A stretch of 64,000 nucleotides of DNA, taken from positions 81,090,773 to 81,154,772 of the forward strand of contig OX246737.1 of NCBI GenBank assembly GCA_945910005.1, read 5' to 3'. This document shows positions 11,465-22,654 of the stretch, piece by piece. The stretch is from Isoperla grammatica. Its lineage: Eukaryota > Arthropoda > Insecta > Plecoptera > Perlodidae. Positions within the stretch are counted from its first letter, which is position 1. The number at the start of each line of letters is the position of its first letter. Under the pieces are notes generated by a model. It was not told the DNA's origin and made no database searches. It saw only the letters and a program-made list of their open reading frames with translations. The translations under genes and the position numbers were made by a program.

Positions 11465-12521
11465 CAGGGTTGCCAGATTGGGCGATTTACCGCCGATTGG
11501 GCTACTCGACTCAAACTATTGGCGGGTAAAATTATCATTTCGCTCTTGGCGCCAATTGGGGTCTATTCCTACTTGTACTGGCGGTTTTTGGGCTTGTAAA
11601 ACTGTCAACCGCCAAATAATAAAAATAAAACTACACCAAAATAATTAAATATAATATAAATGCATGTGAATCTATCATTAGGTGCTTAAAAATATAAAAT
11701 GTGGGTATACAGCCCCTGCGGTTTTTGTACAATAAATGAAAGAAGAACTGACTGAAGAAGAAGGGATTATCCGGGGAACGTGTCAACTTGACTTGACAAT
11801 GGGAAAATTCGGAAAATACGCCAAAAAGTATAAAAGAGTTTGGGAGGATTTACCGGAATTCAAAGTTAGGCTTATAGTTCACATTTGCTCATCTCAAATA
11901 TTTTCTTTTTTTTCTTTTCTATGGTTTATAGGTATGCTTAGCATAGAGCATATTATTATAGGTTATAGTTAATTATTTTGTGTTGATGTTTGTTAGGATG
12001 GCTAAAACCAGTATAACGACAAGTCCATTTATGTGATAAATGGTTTCAAATTTAATTTGTTTACTAATATGCCAATATTCTTATTAATAGCCGTATGCAT
12101 GCAATATGTTCAATAAATACCTATGATTTAAGGTGTGTATTACATAATCTTTTTCTTTAAATCTGCTACAACTCACATTCCATTTGTCTTTTTAATTATA
12201 AGTATGATTATTGGACATTTTTTGTGCTAATGATACGTCTTTACAACTTTATTTTTTCATGTTATGTGTGTACAATTACAATGTAATGTAAATAGCTTCC
12301 AAATGCTAAATTAATGCTTAACGAACTGTTTCTATACTGTGCATACGCGGATCCAAAACCAAATTGTGTAAATCAACTTCGCACACTAGCTGGTGAGCGA
12401 CGTTCACGACCAAAGATATTATAATATTCCCTACGTTCACGACAGAGTGCGTATTGGCGCTTTTGGGCGATTTTGAAACGAGCCACTGGCGCGCTCTTCT
12501 ACTGAACATCTGGCAACCCTG
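11465..12521. mobile_element. nested hAT element with 8-bp target duplication GTGGGCCT
   Basis: The termini are CAGGGTTGCCAGAT...ATCTGGCAACCCTG, flanked by GTGGGCCT at 11457-11464 and 12522-12529. It lies inside the 11198-12914 hAT, so three insertion layers are stacked here. It contains a short reading frame from about 11799 (MGKFGKYAKKYKRVWEDLPE), which resembles the first residues of BED/zinc-finger hAT-related proteins, then AATTCAAA|GTTAGG, a possible donor. The rest is AT-rich non-coding. Confidence 0.92.
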
Positions 12522-12639
12522 GTGGGCCTGTCCATCCAGTTCCAGCCTGTAACGCGGCCTTGAACATTATGTTCCGTGTTGACTCATTACTCAAGAAACA
12601 AATCAATCGTATAATATATTCGTGTCTCCGCGGTTTGAG

Positions 12640-12795
12640 ATGTCATCTTTGCCAGTAAGGCCTGTTTTAGTGACGCCGACGGGAAAGCGAAGTGATGTGT
12701 GGAAGTCATTTGGATTTGTGGCAAATATAGACGGCCAAATAACGAACGATAAACACGTGGTTTGTCGTCAGTGTTATACATCCGTGGGAAAAAAA
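12640..12795 (+). pseudogene. hAT transposase remnant: N-terminal BED zinc finger
   Basis: From ATG at 12640 the frame reads MSSLPVRPVLVTPTGKRSD, VWKSFGFVANIDGQ and VVCRQCYTSVGKK. The aromatic VWKSFGF pair followed by CRQC is the first half of a BED-type zinc finger, the DNA-binding head of many hAT transposases. The second half (H-x-H/C) is absent: the frame runs into a T-run and then a G homopolymer. It is a truncated relic that could not encode a working transposase. Confidence 0.7.
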
Positions 12796-12800
12796 TTAAC

Positions 12801-12831
<31 letters not shown>

Positions 12832-13215
12832 TTGATGTCGAAAATAATTTCGATTTGATGTCGAAATTTTCGGTTTGACATCGATTACGAATTTATAATC
12901 AAATCCCAACCCTACCAGCCGTGAACAGGTTTAAGGCCAAGTCCAACTTTGAGCCTAAACCTCTTCCTCCGGATCACCCGCTGGAACTTTACAGTAATCA
13001 TCTCCTGGCCCAAGTCTCTAACCTAAATTTTGCTGAAAACTTACCGAATACACCTAACCTCACTTTGGAAGAGCAGAAGGCCCTCCGAACCCTTCAAAGC
13101 AACAACGATATCATAATTCTTCCTGCCGACAAGGGATCATGTGTGGTAGTACAGGATATTGAGGCTTACGTTGCTGAGGCGGATCGACAGCTTTCAGACC
13201 AGACCACATACAGAC

Positions 13216-13690
13216 TAGGGATGACATCGGGTATCCGGGTATCCGGGTTACCCGAATCCAAAAATTACCCGAATCCGTTCTAAGGATTCGAATCTTGTTC
13301 TGGTACATTTTTAGTTGAATTGTTGTATGCTTCAACAATGCGCCAACAATGGTGATAACAAAATGACTTGTTTCCATTCCTAAAAAACTTTCCCGCTCCG
13401 TTATGTACCCATTATCGGCTTGATTAAAAATAGACTAAGCCTATTTTATGTGGTGTAATTGCTGCGGGCGAGTTCTGGTATGCCTGTGCTCCCACTGGCT
13501 CTCGGCCTACCACCACCACCGACCATCATCACTGGCTGACAGAACGCACGCTGGCAGCTTCTGCCACGGGCGGTCAATGGCCTTCAAATAACATGTTGAG
13601 CGACGTAATTTACACTTCTAGGATTCGGGTTACCCGAATCCTTGAGGGGCTGGAATCGAATCCAGATTTTACTACCCGATGTCATCCCTA
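13216..13690. mobile_element. hAT MITE with 8-bp target duplication ATACAGAC
   Basis: A 475-bp element with inverted termini TAGGGATGACATCGGGTA, flanked by ATACAGAC at 13208-13215 and 13691-13698. Subterminal repeats are variants of GGGTTACCCGAATCC. It has no coding capacity. It interrupts the Penelope ORF between TTYR and PLKED, and its removal restores the frame. Confidence 0.95.
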
Positions 13691-15540
13691 ATACAGACCC
13701 CTCAAAGAAGATCTCACCAACATCCACCGACAACAAATTGCCGACTTCCTTAATTTACATGGCAAGTCCCAGGGATTTAACGCTGCCACCCTTAATACTC
13801 TGATACCTCAACCCATTCGGACCCCCACTTTTTACCTTCTTCCCAAAATTCATAAGCCTGGCAACCCTGGCCGACCTATTGTGTCAAGCTTCAACTCTCC
13901 CACGGAACGCATTTCTGCTTTTGTGGACCACTATCTTCAACCTTTCGCCACCAGCCTTGAATCACATATACGCGACACTTTCGACTTTCTCGACAAGCTA
14001 CGCAAAATCAACACCCCCCTACCGGACAACACCATCTTGGCCACTATCGATGTAACATCTTTGTACACGAATATACCAATCACACAAGGCCTATCCGCAA
14101 TCGAATACTACCTGGGACAACGACCTCACCACTCCAAACCCGACACTCAGTTCCTCACTGAGCTAGCCCATATGGTGCTACGTAAGAACAACTTCCGCTT
14201 CAAGGACCGGCACTACCTACAGGTTCAAGGTACAGCCATGGGTACTCGTATGGCTCCGTCCTACGCGAATTTGTTCATGGGGAAGCTGGAGAAGGATTTT
14301 CTTGCAAAACAGGGGTGCACACCCTTCTGCTGGCTTAGGTTTATTGACGACATCTTTGTGATTTGGACACACGGACGTGAAGCCCTAGACTCGTTCCTAC
14401 TGGAGCTCAACACATCTTGCCCTGTGAACTTCACTTGGGATACTTCGACCCATCACATCACCTTTCTGGACGTTGATGTATTCCTCGAGGAAGGCCACAT
14501 TAGAACGACCGTCCACTTCAAGCCCACCAATAGCCAACAGTACCTTCATCACGATAGCTGTCATCCCTCGTACACTAAACATGCCTTACCTTATTCACTG
14601 GCGGTTAGGGGACGGCGCATCTGTTCCACCGATCGTGACCTTGCCAATTACTGCCAGCAAATAACCACCGCTTTTGTGGCCAGAGGCTACGACCGAGCCA
14701 GGGTGGAGCAGCAAGTTCATCGCCCACCGAGGACCACGCCTCCCGCAACCTGCGACATTATCCCGCTAACCACCGAGTGGCACCCAGGTCTCCAAGCTCT
14801 TAATGCCATCCTTAAGAATGGCTTTAATATTCTCCAGGCCTCTCCGAGAACCAGGGACATATTCAGCGCTCTCCCCAGAGTGGCATTCAGACGTCCTCCC
14901 AACATCGGAGACCTAGTGGTTAGACGCGACTGTCAAACCAGAGAAACCACAACAGCTCAGCCTACAGGATCCTACCCCTGCAATAGGCCTAGATGCAAGA
15001 CATGTATTATGCATCCACCCTCCACCACTTTTGAGGCCCAAGCCACAGGCAGAGTTTACCCCATCCGGCACCATAACACCTGTAGCACGGACAATGTGAT
15101 TAACCAGCTCAGATGCACTCGCTGTCCGGCTGAGTATGTAGGACTCACAACCACCCCTCTCAGTGTGCGTATGACGGGACACAGACAGAGTGTAAACCAA
15201 CAAGACATGGAGAAGCCCGTGGCAGAACATGCAGCACTACATGACTTACCATTCCATTCATGCTTCACCACCAGGATCATAAAATCTTTTCCTGCCAGCT
15301 GCAATCCAGGAGAGCTACGAAGATGGGAGTTGGCCCATCAGTGGATAACTAAATCTCGCACTCCACCCAACTTAAACATACGGTGAAGAGGAACTATGTC
15401 CCTGCTTCCCCCACCACCTTCCTAGCCTCCCAACCCCTTCTTTCTGCCACTCTCCCCCTCCCCCCCCCCCCAACAGCCAATAGGGCCAGCTAGTTTAGTT
15501 CATAGGTTAGGTTAGTTAGTCAGTAGTCTTCTTACTCCCG

Positions 15541-15575
15541 AATGATCAAGGTCTTGTACCGAAACGTCTCGGAAA
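15541..15575 (+). ncRNA. degenerate hammerhead-ribozyme-like motif after the Penelope ORF
   Basis: The sequence TGATCAAGGT-CTTGT-ACCGAAACGTC has a 3-bp stem II (GGT/ACC) followed by GAAAC and GTC, the order of minimal type I hammerhead ribozymes known from Penelope-like elements. The CUGAUGA core is imperfect (C and G replaced), so activity is doubtful. A related CGAAACGTCTCG occurs after the other Penelope fragment (minus strand, about 4190-4200). Confidence 0.4.
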
Positions 15576-15690
15576 ACTTGTGTTGTCCTTTATATATGTT
15601 GTCTTTATCTCTATACCACCACGGTCTACAATTCAGGTAAGCTGTTGGGGTCTATCCTTCTACCTATTATATATATATAGGCCTATACTA

Positions 15691-15698
15691 ATTAATTT

Positions 15699-15794
<96 letters not shown>

Positions 15795-15796
15795 TA
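15691..15796. repeat. (TTTA)n microsatellite
   Basis: An almost uninterrupted TTTA array at the 3' side of the Penelope element. Confidence 0.97.
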
Positions 15797-16927
15797 TATA
15801 AATTATAATGGAGAGGTAAATTCTTAAAGATCATCTGGCATAATGCATAACATAAAAATAAACATAACCTAAAAATTTTTTTTTTTCTTTCACACTTTAT
15901 AATAATATGCTAAGTTACAGCAGAATAAATGTGTTTTGGAGGATTTTTGAGGATTTTTTTGGTATCTTCAGAGGATTTAAAAAATTACTTGGTGGCAACC
16001 CTGGTATTAAGGATAAACGGGGGAATGAGTGGAGGTTTTATTGGTTGTATATAGAGACTGACATATTTCGATAATAGCCCCACCCAACCCAACCCGCCCG
16101 ACAGGATCCACGTTGCCTACCCGCTGATTCTAGACAATGCAGTGCGCATACTTCTGTTTTTAAAGTTAGAGCGCAGAAGAATGACAACAGGATGTTCCTG
16201 AGGTCCATTGCAGGCTCATTGTTAAAAATTTCCCTGTAAATCGTTTTAGAGCCTTGTTCCCATCAAACTTTCCAATTCTTCCCTTGTTCAAACTACCCTG
16301 GGTTGACACGATGAGTGCAGCTGCTTTACCTCAAAAACATTTCCCCCCAAATTCGTCGTTTCTTTTGTTTCTACACCTTTTGTCGAGTTCGTCCTTATAA
16401 TTTTTAGGTGTTTTATTATATTTGTAGTTTGTTAATTTTTATAAAATTTTTATAAAGTTTAATAAAATTTTCCTCAAAACCGGGATTTTTGTCGTCCCGG
16501 GAGCATGAAGTCGGGACACGAGACATTCCCTTCAAAAACGGGACTGTCCCGGTCATTCCAGGACGGGTGGTAACCCTAGAGTCTGCAATTCCACCTGGAA
16601 TAGACTCAACCAATCAATCTCTTGCATTCACCAACCTCTCGAGCATCTCTCAGGTATCTGTAGAAAAATAATTATTTCAAAGTAACTCGCCTAGACCTAA
16701 TATGCCGCCTTTTCATTCATGCCGGTTTTCATTCACAATATGAAAGTTGAGAACTTCAAAGTAGGTAACAAATTGAATACCACGTAAAATCCTGACTCAC
16801 CATCCAGGACCATTATTTTTGTTTGAAATAGGTACGTCAAATTTCGTACTTACCAAACAACATTTTTGAAGGTTTATATTCTACATAAACTGAAACATAG
16901 AAACTAAATGTGTTTTGATCTGTGCAG
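15797..16927. other. end of the IRS intron, with two hAT-like ends
   Basis: GGTGGCAACCCTGG near 15993-16006 and GGTGGTAACCCTAG near 16566-16580 look like hAT right termini. Matching left ends were not found. The segment 16485-16565 is rich in GGGAC/GTCCC. The intron ends in GATCTGTGCAG at 16927, preceded by a T-rich stretch, which gives the acceptor for the large IRS exon. Confidence 0.4.
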
Positions 16928-19460
16928 AGCTGGGACCGAGCGAGCTGTCGCCCGGCAACAGCAGCTGTTCAATTGCTTCGGGGACTCCGTCGACTGATCT
17001 ACGCTTCTCTGCATATCACCTGGACAAGGTGTCCTCGTTCTTCCCTCCGTCAGAAGAGGAGGAGGTGTCACAGCGACCGGCTCGCTGTTATTCCGTAGGA
17101 AGTCGACCTAGCAACATGACCCGGAATCTTCCAGATCTGCTAAACCAATCAGAATTTGCACGAGCGCGAGCGTTCTCGGTGGGTAGCCGAGCAGGCAAGC
17201 TTGGCAGTAAGCCGTTATCAAGGCACGTACTTACAACTCCTCCGTCTTCGAGCAAACAGTCGTCGAGTGCACCTCTCTTATCTCACTCCTGGTCGGGGTC
17301 TCCAACTCTCAAGCCCCCATTGTACGTGTCTGGAGAACCCATGGATGATCTAATGGAAATAGATTTTAGTAACAATTCTCTGAAGGCAGCAAAAACTAGA
17401 AACAACCTACGAACCAGTCAAGGGGAAACACTTACTGGCCAAGACAGGTTGTCAGTTCCTATTACCTTGAACAATCTTTCACCCAATAATCTTGGCTCAT
17501 CTCTAAGCTCCTCACACGATGCCAGTGATTACATGATGATGGCTGCTTCAAAGTCAGGAGAATTAATTCCCACTCATACTCCCAAGGTTGTGTCTTCTGG
17601 GCCTTATGTTGAAATGAAGCCTGGATTTGGTGCTGAATCGCATGTAAGAAGTTACTCTGCTTCTCCTCCTCAAAGCCATATTAGAAGAAATATATCTATT
17701 TCTCCAAAGGCTGGTTTCCTGGTTGGTTCTGCATCACCTCCTACCAAAATTCTTAATATCGGTCGTAAATCGTCGACGATTGGCAGTGCGCCTTACATAG
17801 ATATGGCTGGAAATGTTTTGCCAGAGCCTGTGACAGTGACTTTGACCACGACCAAGAATTCGGAAGCCTACATGGACATGAGAAGTAATTTGCAACCCCA
17901 ACATTTCCCTTCTACTCCCGTGTCTACGTACGTGGGTACGAGACCAAGCGGAGACAACTTTCCCATGTGTTTGTCCGGTATCCGGAAACCTACTTCACCA
18001 ATCCAAGAAGAATACATGGAAATGAATTTAAAACAGACCAAACAGGAGAGCAACCAAGCTAATCGCTCAGCACCGGTGGACACCCCACAGCCAAGAACAA
18101 TCTCCGATTCAAAAGAACCGTATGTCGACATGAGCTGTGGGCCGTCCTCAAATAGGTCTTTGCCTCCTACGAGTCACGGGGAAGACTACATGGTCATGAC
18201 CGAAGGAAGAAGAAGAAAAGAGAGAAGAGGAAGCCGCAAGGACAAGCAAAGGTTTAGTTCCCAGCCAATTGCAATTCAAGCAAGTCAGGCTAACGATGCC
18301 AAGACTGCATCCTCTGCTTCTACCAGTCCCATTTTTTCTCTCTCGGTACTAATGGGCGAGAGGAAAAATTCATCTGAAACAACTCCAAAGGTTCCTCCTG
18401 GATATCTTCCTTTGGGTGCCTCGGGTAGCACGTCGTCTCCGGGTTCTAGTCCCTACGCCTCTCTGCGGCGCACTCGTAACAGGAAAGCAGCTCGTTCCAA
18501 GGAGAATTCTGGTTCGGAGATAAACTGTGGGATTCCTACCCCCACTGGCTCCACGTCTGGTATTTTTCCTTTTAGTTTAAACAGCCCAGGATCACCTAGG
18601 AAGCCATTGCCTGGAACCAAGGAAAGTGAACTCTCCAATTATGAATACAACAGAAAATGTCCCGTCGATGCTTCGAGTGGAACCGTTCGAATCTCCTATC
18701 CCTATCCAGATGGGTCTTCTGGATCTACTCCCGTCACTCCCGACTCCAGCAGTTCCTCCGAGCAGCCAACTCCCGTCAATACAGAGACTCTAAGTGACAT
18801 GTCAAAGGTGGAGGAAAACCACGACTACATCAACTACACTCCTGCCCATAGGCCGCTCGGGGAGGTTCCGATTGAAGCCGACGAATGCAGAGAGTATGCA
18901 GTCATGAGGCCGGTTGCAGTTAATCTTTCGGGTATTCAGCCCCTTCATTTGGTGTTTCCTCTGGAACTGAGAATTGTATTCAGAAACGATTGTCGTCGGT
19001 TGCTCTTAGTTCTCCAACCCCTGTTTCAATCAAATCGGTAAACTGTCCTTTGGTTGGTGATACTAGTACTCCTCAGAAACAGGCCCACATTCCCTCTTTT
19101 CGTCCAATTGCCATCAACCCCTCGAGTCCCACGCCTTCCGACAGTTCTTCTTCGCCCAAAATCATATCTAGCTTGGCTTCCGCAAATAAAGGAGCTTCTC
19201 TATTTAAAAGGCAGCTTTCTAGTACTTCTGCCAGCTCTACGGAATCAAGTAAAAGTCAAGATAGACAGGAGAGCCTGGCTAGCGGGGAGCGAGAGCTTCA
19301 CTACGTGTCGCTAGACCTGGCCGTGGAAGCTGACGAGACTGCAAAGAGTCCCCGTGTGGTGACGCCCGGCCCCGCGGACACGTTTACCTACGCAGAGATC
19401 GACTTTGTCAAGAGTGAAACTCTTAAGAGTTGCTCCTCCTCGGCCACGAGAAAAGTTTAG
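16928..19460 (+). CDS. insulin receptor substrate, large C-terminal exon (apparent 1-base frameshift)
   Basis: This exon encodes the docking tail of IRS, which carries phosphotyrosine sites for PI3-kinase and SHP2. YxxM motifs in order: DYMMMA, PYVEMK, PYIDMA, AYMDMR, EYMEMN, PYVDMS, DYMVMT and EYAVMR. There is also a GRB2-like HDYINYTP site, and at the C-terminus HYVSLDL and FTYAEIDF, typical of IRS tails. Two RxRxxS-like sites (RPARCYSVGSRP, RARAFSVGSR) suit AKT/14-3-3 control. The first frame stops at 19041, but the IRS C-terminus continues one frame over to a stop at 19460. Overlap analysis puts a missing base between 18924 and 18963, for example in the CCCC run at 18940-18943. Adding one base there reads smoothly into SFGVSSGTENCIQKRLSS. 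This is most simply an assembly error or a rare allele, otherwise a damaged gene. The exon starts with AG, completing the phase-1 codon of the 5455 donor. Confidence 0.9.
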
Positions 19461-20759
19461 CACTCGAGTGGATGTCTAGTTTTGTTGTTAATAGAAGAAG
19501 ATAGTAAATATATAATGCTGACAAAATGACTAACCCTGTGTGAGTAATTTTTCCTGCTATTGTGCAGACCTTATCGGTTGAGGTTAAAGAAGACTTTGTC
19601 AAGTGATTCTCATGACAACTAGCACTTTGAGAGTAGCTACAGAACACTAGTCTAGTATTGCACTAGACACAGCTTCAAGTCAGCACATGTATGCAGGTGC
19701 AGTTGGTAAAACTCATGCCTCTTGTGTGGTATTGGTGGTCTGTGCTAGGAATAAAGCCTTCCTTAAGCTATCAGAACACATCTTTACAAACTTGGAAGCT
19801 ATTTTAACTAGTATATTTGATTGTTTGGGGAACTGGTTTTTCTACATTCACAAGATTAAAAACAAGCTTCACATATATGGTGTTTTGTATTTGAATTTAG
19901 CCCAATTACCAATATTAATGTTGCTATGTCATAACTTCCTAAGTCATTGATTGCAGTCAACAACGAATTTAATACTAGTACTACAATTGGTAATGTTGCA
20001 GACTAAAATATGTACTAATAATATGTACTAGTAGTTTTTTTTGTTTTAATCTTTGCTAAGGAAAAAATCTTTGAGAAGGAAACAAGACAAGTCTTTCTGC
20101 AAAGAGAATTTCATTCTTATTGCAATTTATTACACCTGTGGCTTTGAATTTTTAGAGAAATAATAGAGTAACCTAATGGATCAATCAGGTACTAGTAGGT
20201 ACACGGCTTTTGATAAGTATTGTTTGTAGACAAAGGTTTTGATTGTTATTTGCAGTCAAACTACATATGATGAATCCTAAATTAAAAAATGGCTCAAAGA
20301 TTTTATTTTCACACATATTTATATTGGGGATCTGTGGGTACCCGAAATTTCTGGTAGTTTCGGGTCATTAATTGTACTGACCACAATTTCGAGATTTTTA
20401 ATAACCAAATTCTTGCTTTTTCAGGTACTTAAAAAAATAGAATAGTCATTACTCATTACTCATTAGGTCCTATTTAAACGGTCGTTACTAATTTTGCGAG
20501 TTTACTGTCATGTTGACAATGGCAAAAATTAAAAAGACCAATTTTTTGCTTGCCCGGTTGTTTTTGGTCAACCTGTTACATTGCAACTCACAAGGGGTTG
20601 TGTGATAGAGGGGGGGGGGGGGGGGAGAGCATACAGAAATAAAACTTTTGATGAGACATGTCAGAAAATTTTCAGTATTAAATATACCAAAAAATTGAAA
20701 AAAAGGGGAGGGGGGCCTTGTTTTAAATTTTTTCAACATTTATTTTATTTATTTTTATT
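19461..20759 (+). other. probable IRS 3' UTR and downstream sequence
   Basis: AT-rich non-coding sequence directly after the IRS stop. The first AATAAA is at 19750-19755. No further exon is visible. Notable pieces are a G12-13 run near 20612 and a TACCCGAAA...TTTCGGGT inverted pair near 20339-20367. The end of the transcript cannot be fixed from sequence alone. Confidence 0.5.
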
Positions 20760-20761
20760 TA

Positions 20762-22050
20762 CAGTAAAGCCTCGCTAATTCGGGCCCCGGTAGTTCGGGT
20801 TTCCTATTAATTCGGGCCAGCCTCACTTCAATTCAAAATTGGTTTTTTCTTTTTTTGCGCGTTGCGATGACTTTTATTACCTTGCCGTTACAGCTGACCA
20901 CAGCTGTAGACAGACTGCAGTCGCCCTCACTCCTCCGTGATGCACACATGACTCAGGAGTAGTCCCCCCCCCCCCTCCCCACCCGCAAACCAGTCTTACT
21001 TACACGAGTCCACCCAATAGCAGCGGCCTTGGCGCCTAGAAACAACAGCCAGTATCGCTCGGTCCGCTCGTCTCAGTTTCGTAATTTGGTTCACAATGGA
21101 TAAGGCCAATAACAAGCGTGCCAAATCCACATTATCTGTTTAAGGTGAAGGTATCTAGGGATTAAACTTTTTTTAAATTAAATTTTTCAATGCAGGTTGT
21201 TAAATATTGATATTATGTCTGCAAAAACAGGTTTTAAAAAAATTACCTATCTTTTTTCTGTGTACCGACAGTTTTAAAGTCTTGGCGTTAATGCTAGTAA
21301 GACCTCTAGACCATATTTGTCAAGTTCACAAAAATGTAGTATACTATAGGTTGTTATCTTAGGAATAATGATATATAATTTTAAAACACAATTATGGGCC
21401 CAGTTTTTTGTAATCAATTTTTTCGTGTCCCGGTGAAAAGGCCCTTGATTATATGCTGTTTTTACAATTCTATAATTTATTTATGAAAAGAGTCACGTAA
21501 ACGAAATAAAGTATATAACATGCGCTCGACCCCTATCTTCCAAACGTGCTTTAAATCTCATGCCTAGGTCAAAAACTATTCGAGTTTTGGTTTTAGACGT
21601 ACACGGATGTCAAGCGCATCAGTTTGCTTGCGTCGCAGTCCAGACATAACTACTTTACGGTTCTAGACAGGTAATTTTCACAAAGAAAATTATTATATTG
21701 TTTCTTGTGTCCTACACTGCTCAATAGTAGTGAGTAAGTGAATGTACTGATGCAATCTCAAGTATTGGAGGGAAACATGACACCAAGTGAGCAGAGTGGC
21801 AACATATCCTTCCTCCCTCAGTACGTCCCACTCGACTGGCACAAAAACGTAGCGTGCGGAGGTCGGTCGGAGTTGTGGTAGTGGGGGGGAGGAGGGGAAC
21901 GTCACACATACACATTTGCAAGTAGTTTGTAGAAAAAGTGTTTTTTCAGGGGGGGGGGGGGGGGGGGGGGTAGAATCACCTTAATTCGTGTTTTTTCTTA
22001 ATTCGGGCTATATTGGGACACAATTAGCCCGAACTAGCGAGAACCTACTG
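20762..22050 (+). mobile_element. pogo/Tigger-like element (TA target), interrupted by a TTAA element
   Basis: The inverted ends CAGTAAAGCCTCGCTAATTC and CAGTAGGTTCTCGCTAGTTC are flanked by TA (20760-20761 and 22051-22052), the signature of pogo/Tigger members of the Tc1/mariner superfamily. A start codon at 21096 opens MDKANNKRAKSTLS, like the basic N-terminus of Tigger transposases, but coding stops at once. The 837-bp element at 21144-21980 sits inside. Without it the element is about 450 bp and non-autonomous. Confidence 0.88.
21144..21980 (+). mobile_element. TTAA-target element, family B, intact copy
   Basis: Ends GGTGAAGGTATCTAG...TAGAATCACC, flanked by TTAA at 21140-21143 and 21981-21984. 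Two further copies lie at 32672-34410 (inverted) and 35575-36385. Shared blocks include TTTCGTGTCCCGGTGAAAAG, CATGCGCTCGACCC and a GGAGGTCGGTCG...GTTGTGGTAGTGGGGG segment. It has no transposase. A TTAA duplication fits the piggyBac or Kolobok superfamilies; the terminal bases do not settle which. Confidence 0.88.
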
Positions 22051-22654
22051 TATTTTGTTACCTGAACATTCTATATATTTAGAAAAAAGGGTGTTGTCAT
22101 TTCATTGGAAGAAAACTTCAACTTGAAATAGGCCTATGTCATTACCCGACCCGACCCGAACCTAAGAAGTACTACCAACAGATCCTAATTTATATCATTA
22201 TCATATGATTGTCATGTGTGTGCTTTGTATTATAGCATGTAATATTCTTTTTATTGAGGTTATAATGCGGCTGGCTTCTAAGTAAAATAAGATTCCTTTA
22301 TATTTTGTTGTTATGCCCAGATGTATAAGTGGGCACTGTAAATAAGTGAGACTAGTTTAACCATATTACCCATTATGTATGTTTAAAACATTATACCATA
22401 TATAATATATCTTCCCCTGTACTTGTAAAGACTATTTAACATCATAGGCTAGCTTGCATTTGAGGATGCAGTTATGTGATAAGTCGTGCTCTTGCCTTTT
22501 CATTATTTGAGGAATAATGTGGTACCCTACAATGCTCTCGACACACTTGATATTTCTCGCTAACTTGAATCGATCAGTTAATTAATGTGCATTTGATAAC
22601 CACAAATGTGCCTTCTGAATAGGTACAGCTAAATTAAAACTGTATTTCCATTTA
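22051..22654. other. AT-rich sequence, nothing recognised
   Basis: No conserved coding segment or clear element boundary between the pogo-like element and the next CAGTA-type element. Confidence 0.4.

Larger units (their letters stand above)
11198..12914. mobile_element. hAT element with 8-bp target duplication CCAGCCGT, carrying a nested hAT
   Basis: The termini are TAGGGTTGGGA...TCCCAACCCTA, flanked by CCAGCCGT at 11190-11197 and 12915-12922. Subterminal sequence is full of ATCGATGTCGA repeats. It is inserted in the Penelope ORF. Without the nested hAT (11465-12521) it is about 650 bp and non-autonomous, keeping only the start of a BED-finger transposase (12640-12795) before a G homopolymer at about 12816-12832. 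Confidence 0.93.
10734..15386 (+). pseudogene. Penelope-like retroelement RT/GIY-YIG polyprotein, interrupted by hAT insertions
   Basis: Penelope-like elements encode a reverse transcriptase linked to a GIY-YIG endonuclease. Visible here: LPADKGSCVVV (the DKG region), LPKIHKPG...RPIVSSF, motif A ATIDVTSLYTN with Asp near 14049, AMGTRMAPSYANLFM, catalytic FIDDIFV with Asp-Asp near 14346, a CNRPRCKTC cysteine motif, and a C-terminal VINQLRC..CPAEYVG nuclease region. Two direct hAT insertions (11198-12914 and 13216-13690) break the ORF. Deleting each with one 8-bp target duplication keeps one frame from 10734 to the stop at 15386, 814 residues in total. The only other defect seen is the 5' inversion. 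The element lies in the IRS intron in the sense orientation. Confidence 0.88.

Noticed and set aside
19039..19041. Stop codon as the true end of IRS
   Set aside because: Conserved IRS C-terminal sites lie in the next frame down to 19460, so a missing base is the better explanation.
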